From Phaeoceros laevis (Eukaryota; Anthocerotophyta; Anthocerotopsida; Notothyladales), in NCBI GenBank assembly GCA_049999765.1, contig JBNGIQ010009298.1:195921-245936 (forward strand): a stretch of 50,016 nt of DNA, in the 5' to 3' direction. The notes below the pieces were generated by a model, which was not told where the DNA came from, searched no databases, and saw nothing but the letters and a program-made list of their open reading frames with translations. Below, in pieces: positions 11,330 to 21,642 of the stretch (positions are counted from its first letter, which is position 1; each line of letters opens with the position of its first letter). The translations under genes and the position numbers were made by a program.

Positions 11330-11389
11330 GCTGGGCTACCTGCTGGGCTACCTGCTGGGCTACCTGCTGGGCTACCTGCTGGGCTACCT
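11330..11389. repeat. 12-bp minisatellite (5 copies)
   Basis: GCTGGGCTACCT is repeated five times without a mismatch, about 260 bp after the Lhcb5 stop codon. The perfect identity suggests recent or ongoing slippage. It is probably polymorphic and not coding. Confidence 0.95.
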
Positions 11390-12119
11390 GCTGTCCCCCC
11401 CTGGTCAGACCGCTCATTGAGTGCATCTTATCTGGCACCCATCTTCAGCCTGGCCCCATCTTCAGCCTTCACCAGGCTTGCATGCAAGTTGCAACTATGC
11501 TTGATAATACGAAATATGCTATCCCTGCTGAGCAGGATAATAAGATGTAGCTGAAAGTTTGGGTGGATTATGACTTTTCTGTTCATGGGAGAAGGTGCCT
11601 TCGACCCGTGGAGACAGACGAGAAGATGAAACTTGCGTCATCGCCTTCCCAGGCTGCAGATCCTCATGCTCGTGGTCACCACACCCATGCAAATGGGCGG
11701 CTTCCGCCTCTCATCAGCAAGTTCTGTTAGACTTTACTGTATGTGCTGTGACTCCTTCACCGTCGGTCAAAGCAAAGACTTCCAAGTCCAGAGAGAGAAA
11801 GGGGGGCATTTGTCTGCTCTCGGACAAACCAACCCAATAGCACGAGAGCTTGGAAGGGAAGAGTTGGGACCACAGGATACCCAAATTAGAGTCTCTCACG
11901 GCAACTGCACGGCATGTGCCAGCAAATGCACAGAGGCCACTATGTTCAGCCTCAGCTTGATGTCGATCTTTCCCTGCAGCCTCATCAGCAGCCTCATGCA
12001 CGCATCATTTCAAGAAGCTTAAGTAGCAGCTCCCTGACCTCCTCCCGGCAGATCTAGACTTGCTCACAAGTTTGCGTTGTCCCGAATCCTGACAATAAAT
12101 CTTGAGGGATCTTGAATCC
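11390..12119. other. gene-free stretch
   Basis: No recognisable gene. Short ORFs on both strands lack motifs. The last 100-200 bp are presumably the promoter and 5' UTR of the four-TM gene at 12120. Confidence 0.5.
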
Positions 12120-12833
12120 ATGGCGGGGGCGGAGCTGGAGCTGGGCAAGGTAAGCCTACGCGTCCCCTTCCTTCCAATTTGCCTCATTTCCTGGGAATTC
12201 ATGGTGCCTAAATGCGGGAGGGATCTCGGAATTTGTGCGCGCAGGGGCACGGCCCCGACTCCAAGTCGGAATCCACAGTTATGGTGCAACAAGCGGAAGG
12301 ATCCAGGCTGCAGGTGAACATCAACGAGGGCCCAACCGCGGCTGAGATCGCGGAACGAGCCGTGGCCGTGGACAATGCGGCTCTGGACTCCATCCTCAGC
12401 CTCAACTCCTTCTTCTGCGTCGCCATCTTCATCGGCCTCGGCTTACCGGCCCAGCAGGGCGCGGCAGCCAGTGCCGCACCCGAGCCGCTGGAGCCGGTCC
12501 CCTGCGAGCTCAAGAACCCGGAAGCCACACGCCAGACGGTGCTCATGCTGGAAATCATCGCCTTCGCGTGCGTCCTGAGCTCCACCCTGTGCTCGGCGGG
12601 GCTCAAGCTGGTGCTCAACATGAACGCCAACAGCAACCAACCAGGAGTGGACCAGCGCAACATCGGCACACCGCGCAAGAACCCGGACGACGGCTCGCCC
12701 TCGCTCACCTTCTTCCGCAGCATCATGTTCCTCTCTGCCGCGGCTTTGGTCACGGCTCTGGTGTTGCTGTGCATTTCCATGGTGTTTTACGTGGAGCTCT
12801 ATGCCGGGCGGATCACGTGTAGCGCCAGGGCGA
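12120..12833 (+). CDS. Four-TM plant membrane protein of unknown function, copy A (3' end lost in gap)
   Basis: Exon 1 (12120-12149) encodes MAGAELELGK and splices at GTAAGC to exon 2 from 12245. The frame then runs open into the assembly gap at 12834. Three of the expected four TM helices are present: around NLNSFFCVAIFIGL-type sequence, around LMLEIIAFACVLSSTL, and around SAAALVTALVLLCISMVFYVELYAG. The hallmark DNAALDSILSLNSFF is shared with copy B (DNAAIDSILNLNSFF at 16.8 kb). By comparison with copy B, about 57 carboxy-terminal codons including the last helix are missing. I recognise the architecture as a plant-specific family but cannot assign a function. Confidence 0.75.
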
Positions 12834-12843
12834 NNNNNNNNNN
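12834..12843. other. Assembly gap (10 N) hiding the 3' ends of two genes
   Basis: Ten Ns lie where copy A of the four-TM gene (+) and CSL-2 (-) converge. From their paralogues, about 170 nt of the former and about 64 nt of the latter, plus both 3' UTRs, should lie here. The true gap must be several hundred bases, so the N count is a placeholder. Confidence 0.9.
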
Positions 12844-15518
12844 AAGGGCCAGTAGTCTGAGGAACCGAAGTATGCACATGCTAGTAGATACACTCCCACA
12901 GCCAGTTCCAAGTAGAAGACGTTCCTGAGAGCAGGACAATGTCAAATGATTAGATGAAATCATCCAACTTTCCTTCAGTGCTCCACAATTTTTGCAACCA
13001 AAGGAGACAGACAAGGAGACAGTCTCTTCCCTCGATAAACAACATGTATGAAGAAGTTACAAAGTTTTGCACGTGTACCTGACTTCCACCAGCTTTTTCC
13101 AGAACTTTTTGGCACCCAGCTTTTCAGAAGCCATCCTCGTTGTCGTCACGAACTCCGATGAACATAGTCCCAGAAGGGATGAGACGAGCACGTTCACTCT
13201 GACAACGGCCTTGACGTTTTCAAAGAGCATCCAGGGGATTGCTATATGCAAATATCTGAAGAAGCAACGGCGGTTTTAGTAAGTGAGAGAGCTGGCGCAT
13301 CCTTCTTCCTTCTGTGCACTAGTTACTTGCGTTGAAGCAGGAACCAAGTGTGAGGCTTTCATTACCTTGGCGCGATTATGAGAAGCTGGAGGGCGTAGGC
13401 CAGAAACATGGGTGCGAACAGCATTGCGGGAACATGTACTTGCGGGAACAGTAGAGTGGCTGGCACTACGAAGCAGCTGAAGAGAGCTCCAGCCAAGTTT
13501 TCATAGATCATGAAAGAAAACATCGTGCTCATGATGAAGTACTTCGTGCCTAGACCTATCACCTGCAAAACGGACAGCCAGCACCACTTGTGAAACGAGT
13601 ATAGAGCAACCACAAAGTTGTGGAGAAAATGACATGTGAGAGGGCAGTTCACAACAACAGGAGCGCACTCATGGCCCCGGATGATTTAGCCCACCTTGCT
13701 TTTCAGCACGTCTGCAGCGTGAATCTTGAATAAGCTCACAGCACCGCTGCCCCAGCGTGTTGTCTGGGTTCTGAAAGTTTTGTATGCCACCGGAACCTCA
13801 CCACGGCTCTGAACATCACACAACTCTCTTGCGTGTGAGGTCATGAATTCATTCATCTGAATGATGGGCAACTAGTTGTTGATGATGCCTGGAGCCCATG
13901 AATGAACCGAAAACAATGCTAGGGCAAAGTTCCAAGGAGCTTACTGGTACGTCGACATACAGAGACTTCCAGCCTTTGAGGATGGCACACAAGGCCATGT
14001 CTGTGTCCTCTGTGAGGCCTCGGCTCTGCCAGCCTCCGGATTCATGGAGAGCATCAAGCCTCCATACGCCACCAGTACCTGATCATGAGAGGCCAACCAG
14101 CATCACCTTCTGTCCATGGATACTTGGCGCAAATTGAAAACTCCAAGCCTTTCACATCAACATCCGGTGGTGTTGCTCTAGCTTACCGAAGAACATGGCA
14201 AAGCCGAAGAGTCCAGACCCCACTGGCTGTGACAGTTTCATGTTGGTCTCGAGGAGGAGAGCTTGAATCCTAGCTATCAAGGTGGCATCCGCGTTGGCTG
14301 CATCCACCAAAACAGGCCCACTACTTAGGGTAATTCATGAGTTCCCCAAGCCCGCCCTCATGCTGGCCACCCCTTCAACTCAAAGATTTGTTCACGATCG
14401 CAGACAAGTATCATGTAGCTTACTCGATGCCCACAACCCCATGACAAAGCCAAGTTGGCGGTTTTGGGCCAGGTATGGGACAGTGCTCTCCAAAAAGTGC
14501 GGGGGAGGCTCGAAATCGGCGTCAAAGATGCACACAAATTGACAGTCCCTCACGTATGAGTGCTTCAGGCCTGCTGCCAGGTTGCCTGCCTTGTAGCCTT
14601 GCCTGTCAGCCCTGGTCTCGTACTTGATGTTGATGCCCTTGTTGTTCCATTTCTCGCATTCTGCTTTAATGAGTTCCTGCAAAGGTTGCAATCTGATCAT
14701 CAGACTCTAGAAATTGGGCATCATTCCCCTCGGTAAATTATGGAACTGCAACCCCAGATGAATGAATTCACCAAATGTTCATGAAATTTAACCGCCTACC
14801 TTGGACTCAGGATCGTTGGAGTCGTCCAGCACTTGGACAATGTACCGATCACTTGGCCATGTGAATCTGCATACCGAACCGATTGAGCATTGGTACACCT
14901 GCGGAGCAACGAGTACTTCAACATCAGATGGAACATTCTTCCCCCGTCTACAACCATCTTTGGATGCTGCTGAAATTCATAAAAAAAGTAGTTGCAAAAG
15001 AATAGGTGACTCACATCTTTCTCATTGTACATGGGAATCTGGACCAGGACCATCGGAAAGGCGGCCGAATTCCCATCCTTGAGCTTGGGGAGCTCGTATT
15101 TGTAGAGCTTCTTGGGGTCCGCTCTCCCGGTGAGCTTTGTCACCCCGTACAGCACGATCAAAACCAGGCGTTGCATGTAGACGAGCGCAACCAGAAAGGC
15201 AACCCAGTACACCGTGGATTGCACAGCCGGCATTCCCCATGCTCGCAGATCCTCCTTCCCAATCGGTCTGTACGAGTTGGGCCAGAGCGGGAACTCAGTC
15301 GACATTGCCATGAAGAGAGGTAGCAAGCTCCTGCTAGCTGCACGTACGTGTGCAGAGTGGCTAGCTAGGTGCGTTAGCAGCTGCTTGAAATGAACGGAAG
15401 GGCCTATAGAGGTGCCAGGCTCCGACAAGTGTTGAGCAAATTTCGGTGACAATTGGTCCAGTCCTGAGACAATTGCCTTGATACTCGGAGACAGCAGCTC
15501 TCCGAATATGTAGGCCAC
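12844..15518 (-). CDS. Cellulose-synthase-like GT2 glycosyltransferase (CSLA/CSLC-related), copy 2 (3' end in gap)
   Basis: Exons on the minus strand are 15015-15518, 14800-14898, 14424-14676, 14187-14297, 13945-14078, 13695-13808, 13366-13562, 13079-13255 and 12844(gap)-12924. Intron positions match CSL-1 exactly, and six of the internal exons have identical lengths. Catalytic features are [26 protein letters not shown] and QTTRWGSG. Exon 9 starts [14 protein letters not shown] and runs into the gap. The predicted amino terminus is 69 residues longer than CSL-1. An alternative start, [10 protein letters not shown] (15311), aligns better with CSL-1. It is a Golgi membrane glycan synthase by family; the product sugar is not predictable from these variant motifs. 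The presence of CSL-1 about 8.7 kb away in opposite orientation shows a local inverted duplication. Confidence 0.85.
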
Positions 15519-15735
15519 GCCCAGGGTGCAGGAACTTATCGTGGCACAAATATATGGCGCCAGCCTAACGCCGCTAGGCTGATGACACAGGAGTTACTCT
15601 GTGATTATTCGACCACCTCATCGCACCAGGTGTGCACTGCAGGTGTCAGCGGGCAGCATCTTTCAAGGGTGCTCAGCGAGAGTGCTCTGCAGAGTTTTGC
15701 AATAAATTACTAGTCAAACACTACGAGAGCATAGT

Positions 15736-15809
15736 GGTTTCGTGGTGTAGTTGGTTATCACATCAGTCTAACACACTGAAGGTCTCCGGTTCGAACCCGG
15801 GCGAAGCCA
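15736..15809 (+). tRNA. tRNA-Val (AAC), copy 2
   Basis: Identical over all 74 nt to the tRNA at 724-797: acceptor GGTTTCG/CGAAGCC, anticodon loop CTAACAC, T-arm GGTTCGAACCC. It lies 217 bp from the predicted start codon of CSL-2 and is divergent from it. Confidence 0.97.
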
Positions 15810-16510
15810 TGTGGGATGCAAACGTAACTCCTATTTTGCGAATGCTAGTTGCTTCGTTTCATTCGTGAATGCGTGAACTGTTTTTGTTCTATCCAGCTCC
15901 GATCAGCTCTCGGATGGGGTGCCTGCATTTTGTTCCTAAACCGTACCGTTCCCTTGTGGACCACTGTGACACCCACCAATGCGGTGGGTGTTGATCTCAA
16001 GCTTCGAATCCTAGAGCCTGGACTGCCCGACGGACGTGCACCAGCATGGAATGAATAAACAACGATGAAGAGTGCACGTTCCACTACATCTGAACATGTA
16101 CAGGAGGTTGGAATTCTGATGGCGTGCTAAAATCTTGCCTTGTGCTTGAAATATCCTGTATAGAGTTTCTGCTTGCTAGTAGGGATCCAGGCAGAGTGCG
16201 GCACTTGCTGAGAAAACCGTCAACTGTTGAATGCTGGTTTGCAGGCTAGTGCTCTACGCAATCGGTACTGCTAAGGAAGGTGTTGCGCAACAGCTTCGGT
16301 GACCCCACCAGCAATCATGGCAGCCTCCTTGGCCTCGGGACGAAATGGTCTGCAATCAGAGACTGCTCTTCCCCTCTGCCGCGGAATCTCATCCTCGTGG
16401 CGTTGGAACGATCTCGATAGCTGGGCAGCGGTCCGGCATGCTGCAGTGAGGAGGAGGAACATCACCAACAGCTTCTGGAAGTGACAAAGGTTGCCGCCGG
16501 ATCATACAGG
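15810..16510. other. gene-free stretch between tRNA and four-TM copy B
   Basis: No gene recognised. A small hairpin-forming ACACCCACCAATGCGGTGGGTGT lies near 15968-15990. The end is presumably promoter and 5' UTR of copy B. Confidence 0.5.
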
Positions 16511-17429
16511 ATGGGAGATGCTGCAAGTGTGCTGCAGGGGCAGCAAAAGGTGAGGGTGGTCAGCTTGAACCCTCGGAGGCCGTACATTTGATGTCCTGGT
16601 TTGAAATCGGTAAACTTCCAGCTTCCTGAATCATCTGCTGTCTGACCTCTTTATGACTAATTAGTCAGGTGGGTACCATCATGCCCCTGAGGATGAGGAG
16701 TCGACAGACTTTCTCCAGGAGCACGACAGGAAACTGAGTTCTGTAGTGCCACCGCCCACAGCTGTTGTGACAGTCGCAAGGGATGACCCTGAAGCACAGC
16801 CTATGACTGCAGACGATATCCTTGAAAAAGAGACCAATCTCGACAACGCGGCCATCGACTCCATCCTCAACCTCAACTCCTTTTTCACAGTTGCAATCTT
16901 CATAGGCATTTCCAGCAATTCCTTTACTCCCCAGCTGGCCCCTGGGATAGAATCTGCCCAGTGTCAACCAGTGAGCGCCAATGTTCCTCAGCTTGTTTTG
17001 TTCCTGGAAGTGCTTGCGTTTGGGTGCCTCTTGACTTCCACCCTTTTTGCTGTGGGCCTCAAAGTGATGATCAACCTCAACACCAACCGTCCCAGTGGTG
17101 TCCCGCAAGTGAAGGAAGAGCTGGGGAAGAGGATCTTCAAGGTAGCCATGCTGGTGTCTGTGATTGGTTTAATGGCAGGCATGATTTTGCTGGTGCTGTC
17201 GTTGATATACTATGTGGAAGTATATGCCGGGCCCTTCCACTGCAGCCCATGGGCTGCAAGGAGCATGATCTCTCTCACAGTCTTCACCACTCTGGGTGTG
17301 CTCTTCATCTTTCTGGTGCTATTCATGTTCGTGAGCTGGTTCTACTATGTCAGGCTTGGGACGGCCCACATCCAAAAGCTTCAAACTTTTGTGAGGCGTG
17401 TGAGAGCTCGCCCTAGGCCTGCAAGCTAG
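16511..17429 (+). CDS. Four-TM plant membrane protein of unknown function, copy B
   Basis: Exon 1 (16511-16549, MGDAASVLQGQQK) is followed by exon 2 (16665-17429), giving 267 aa. The acceptor after CTAATTAG keeps frame (SGGYHHAPEDEE). An acidic amino-terminal region precedes DNAAIDSILNLNSFF and four hydrophobic helices: TVAIFIGIS, LVLFLEVLAFGCLLTSTLFAVGL, VAMLVSVIGLMAGMILLVLSL and VFTTLGVLFIFLVLFMFVSW. The carboxy-terminal tail is basic (VRRVRARPRPAS). It is a tandem relative of copy A, 4.4 kb upstream, with the same two-exon plan of a tiny exon 1 and a large exon 2. The family appears plant-specific; I know no function. Confidence 0.85.
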
Positions 17430-17736
17430 CTGGACAAAATTTGTACGATAGAATTTCTTCATACATGTTCATCTTACAAAGTAGAAAAACCTGGCGATAC
17501 ATGCTACTCGAGGCACACCATTCTTACTGAATTTGCTGTCCGGTGCCAGTCTCCACAACATAAGGCTTTCTCTGCGAACTCATTTCTATTCAAAACTGGA
17601 TTTCTCAGGCTGCCTCAATAACCTCCAAACTATACACTGTTTCACCGTTCAGGAAAGACACAAGGCCGTCCTTCAGGGGGTTTCTTGGTTTGCAAGCATG
17701 AGTTTTGAACGAGACTAGTCTAGCAACGTTAATTGG

Positions 17737-19128
17737 TCATAGCTTGCTTGTGAGCCCAAGTGCCACGAACGAGGAAACTATGATGTCCCTCACATCCTGC
17801 TGATTACCCATACCTAGTAGATGTATCCTTCCGTGCTCGGTCGTCCTGTCGTGCCTGTAAATTGCGAGCACCTCCTCTGTGGCTTCTACGAAGCACTTAT
17901 AGTAGAGCTGCTTTCTCTGCTTGATGCCCTGTATTCGCAGCATTCTAACATCATCCCTGTTCCCCAGCCCCTGCAAAGCAGCAGTCTCGAAGCAGACCTC
18001 AGCCTTGTATCTTTCGGATCGGAAGTTTGCATTGCACTGCCCAGTGTTCTTGCAGAGGCCCCAAACAGGGCCTCTACGCAGTAGGCTTCCTGGCCTTCTG
18101 GGGAAGGAGCTATCAGGCCGAAAGCTCTTAACCTGAGCCTGAAGAACATCAGAGAGGGTTATGAAGGCCATACACTCCTTGGGAAATAACTTGCCTGTGT
18201 AGCCCTTGGCGTGCATCGAGATGTCAAACACATCAGGGAACCGATAGTTGAACTCATCCACGGGGTCCAGCTGATATTTGCATTCCACCCTAGCGGACAT
18301 CGTTCTCGCCATCCGGCGGAACACCCTTTTAGGATAGTTCACCCAGAGATGCACGGAGTACATCACCCTGTTCTCGGAACTGGTGATAGGAATGTTGATG
18401 AAGTCGCCTTTCACGAGCCTCTTGTCCAGTTTCCCTTCTGTGCTCAGGTCGAGCTTGGTGACTCCGAAGACAGGTGCAGTGGGCTCCGATGTGGTTGCCG
18501 CCTTCTCAGCCTCCAACCTCTGCAAGAACAAAGAGTAAAGGCAGCCCTGAGCAGGCAGACTAGCACCAATTGAACCAGGAAAAGTTCTCTAGGTTGCGCC
18601 ACCAGGCAGCAGCCCATTCCAAAATATCCAACTTTCAGCAGCGCCAATGTTTACCGAGTCATGTTGAAGATGATTCAGCAAGCTCTCAGTCGCAGAGAGC
18701 TGAGCTGCAAACACTGTCCTCAGTTCATCTTGGAAGAAGGGGTTAATCCTGTGCGACAGGCTCGGGGATTTTCTGCGAGCAACAACAATCTCCACCAATG
18801 CATAGGTTTTCGACAACAAGATTCTGATCCTTTCCACCATATCCTCCATCTCTTCAAATTTCTGGATCCCCTGCACAGGCACAGACTGATTTCAAGCATT
18901 TCCGCACACCGATCTGTTCTTGAAACTCACATATCTCAACAGTGATGGAACAATTTGAAGTGAAACCTGCTGCAAGTCTTGCAGCTTTTCGTGCAACCGC
19001 GACAGCAGTTCCCGCAGACTCTGACACTCATTCTGGTATGCAGACGTGCGCAAGCAAATCGCACGATCCAACTCCTCACAAATGGAGGAAGTTGTTGACG
19101 CCAAGTCGCGGACAGTGGTCACTTCCAT
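17737..19128 (-). CDS. Unrecognised protein with coiled-coil amino half (398 aa)
   Basis: Three in-frame exons, 18931-19128, 18655-18870 and 17737-18519, use consensus splice sites. The first ATG after an in-frame stop gives MEVTTVRDLASTTSS. Residues about 10-170 are heptad-rich, for example CQSLRELLSRLHEKLQDLQQ and FEEMEDMVERIRILLSKTY. The carboxy half is non-helical and basic with aromatic stretches, such as VMYSVHLWVNYPKRVFRRM and PRRPGSLLRRGPVWGLCKNTG, ending in a RDIIVSSFVALGL helix. No signal peptide is evident. I recognise no domain. Clean splicing and open frames argue that it is a real gene. It is divergent from the gene at 20338. Confidence 0.7.
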
Positions 19129-20337
19129 GGATACTTTCGCAGCCACTTCTGCTCTTCCTAGGGTCGCCGTTCTTCACGACTTTGCATCGTAATCTTGAAG
19201 CCTCATAAGAAGCGTAAAAGTCCCGGAGGCTGGCGTTGCAACAACCCGCAGAGGCAGGGCAGAGTACACTCCAAGCTAGTACCAACGGCTCGACTGTCGG
19301 CCCGGCGAAGGTGCCAGGTTGCGATAAGCCAGGCAAGGATAGTACAAGTCAGCTTCGTCTGTCATAACACGACACGTCGGAAATAGTTGCCACCTTCAGA
19401 CACGACACGGCGGAAATGGCTGCCACCTGGCTTGACCCTCCGCCACCTCAGCTTGAGAAGTTGAGGGGCCAAAGCGATGCTAATCTGAAAACGAGGCACC
19501 GAGAGAATGCGGCACTGGGAGAGGAACATTCTTGGAACTTCCGCTTCTCTCGGGATCGAGCACACCTGTCCAATGCCCCACTTTGGCTTCATCGCCGGAT
19601 CCGGCGTGTTGCGAGCGCGGCCAGCGGCAGTCGCTAGTGGCTCGACGCGGAAGGCTGGAGCCCCATTCGATTCCTGCCGGCGGAGGAGTCAAAATGTGCC
19701 AGCTAATCATTGCATGGAGGACCTCTTAAGCAACAGCTCTATGGCCACGGGAAGGCACTCGCAACTCGTCATTTCTCGAAGTGTCCTGTTGTTTGAGTTG
19801 GGACTCTGTTCTGCTTGGAGTTGCACTTTCAACAACAGATCTGACCAGGAAGTAGGTCGCTTGCTCCGTTGGCCGGTGGTGACGTTGAAGCTGTTGGGAT
19901 CTCGCAATTCTAACATTCTTAGCTTTAGGCACCTGGTTTTGATGCAGCTGACACGCATCTCATAGTGTCCCCCAGTGCAAGCAGCCCGCTTCTATTTGCA
20001 CAGGGGTTGGTTACTCTAATACCGGTGTGATGCCGGTGTGGCCAGTTTGCAGTTTCTTTCCGGCTTGCTTGCCATCTGGCGGAGCAAAGAAGAAGAAGTC
20101 ACGGCCTGAACCATCCCTGCTGTGCAAGCAGCATTCGAAAGGGAGACCGGTGCATGTTGATTACCTATGTGGTATTCTTCCGCAGGGAAGTTTCAAAATG
20201 GACGCCTCAGAGGGCACAAATTGCACTCGGAAGCCTTACGGTTGAGCCTCATCTTGACATTGTAACTTGTATGGAGACTGCTGCTATGAATAGGGTGAAG
20301 CAGCTGAAGTTCAAGTAGCGGACGGTCGCAGAGACAC
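19129..20337. other. Divergent intergenic region between two unknown genes
   Basis: No gene recognised. An imperfect tandem pair near 19369-19427 has units ACACGACACGTCGGAAATAG and ACACGACACGGCGGAAATGG, each followed by TTGCCACC or CTGCCACC. The region presumably holds both promoters. Confidence 0.5.
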
Positions 20338-21642
20338 ATGGGAAGGTTGAGCAAAACAATGCTGAAGGAAAATTTTCAGCATTTGTACCGGGATCTTCAG
20401 GCATTCCTGGAAAGGGTCAACCAGTTTGCGGAATGCAAGCACGAGGATCCATTTTCCAGTGAGATCTCAGACAAGATTGCTCTAACGCACCAGGGATTGA
20501 ATCTTCTTCTGGAGGCGGATACGAAGGCAGTACAGGCAGTTGTCTCTTGCTCACCAAAAAAGATTTTGAGCAGCCGGATGTTGTCGGAAATCTATGTGGA
20601 CTACCTGAAGTGCCGCGACAAGGCCAGAACACTAATTGTCTCTGTTTTGCAGTGGGCTTCAGACTTGGAAGAACTGGCTGAGCACTGCAGAATTGCGGCT
20701 GAAGTTGCACAGCTCAAGCCATTTGTGATTGACGACGTAGAGGAGTGTTTGGATCGCACAACAGCAGCTGTAAAGGTGTCCAGACATCTCCCTTTACCTT
20801 TGCTTCTTGCAACATTCCTTTACTACAAGTTCGTCGGGTTAAAAGAGTGCCCAAGGATTTCACTTTAGACTGTTGCTGTGTGACAGAGCATGAAGCAAGA
20901 TCCAAGAACCTCAGAAGCATACCGGAGGCTACAGAGGAAAATTTCCAAGTACTTGTGGCAACGTAGCAAGAAGAGTGATAAACACAGTCTTCTCGCAGCT
21001 TTCCTCATTTCGGCAGCAATTCTAGGGATCTCCGACACGGTTTTGACACACATCATGCGCCCTGTCGACCACACTCTGGAATCTGCCTTCGAGATTGGTG
21101 ATTCTCTGTCGGATCTACCCAACCAGCTGAAGCTCATGCAGTGTGCCATTCCACGGAGGGACGAAGACTACGAGGCTGTTCTCAACAGAAACCTGGTAAC
21201 CATTCGAGAGAAATTCGAAGCCCTAGACAAGGATGAGTGCAACATGGAGGAGAATGATCGTGAACAATTTCTGGGGTTCATCCGCAACCCTGCGCTAGAA
21301 GTGATCATGGAGGTTCAGTGTTCAACTAGATACCCAACAGACATAAAAAAGATGGAGATTGTGTTGAGGAAAACGTTGCTTCAATACAGGTACAACGACG
21401 GAGGAGTACAAGAAGAGGACGAGGTGCAGAAGGCAGGCTTTCAACTTTCAGTTATCGCTCAGGAGATGCAGCATGCAACACAAATGCTGGTGAACACGGC
21501 CAATCAAATCGATGAGAAGTTTGTACTCTCGGAGCGAGGGCAGACCGTAGACCGTTCTGAGCATATTTGCCGACACGGGGCCTTCGCCAGTCTGGGAATC
21601 TTCGTCTGCAATGCCGAGACCGCCAGAATTGACTGCTGGTAA
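20338..21642 (+). CDS. Unrecognised mostly helical protein (397 aa)
   Basis: Exon 1 (20338-20775) and exon 2 (20887-21642) join in frame across a GTGTCC...GTGACAG intron, giving 397 aa. The amino half is helical with charged heptads, for example LYRDLQAFLERVNQFAEC and WASDLEELAEHCRIAAEVAQL. A hydrophobic stretch, SLLAAFLISAAILGISDTVL, at residues about 180-200 could be a membrane or buried helix. The rest is again helical and acidic. No known family is recognised and it is not evidently a paralogue of its neighbour at 17.7-19.1 kb, despite similar length. Exon 2 could be spliced further, because the last 40 residues look less protein-like. Confidence 0.65.
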
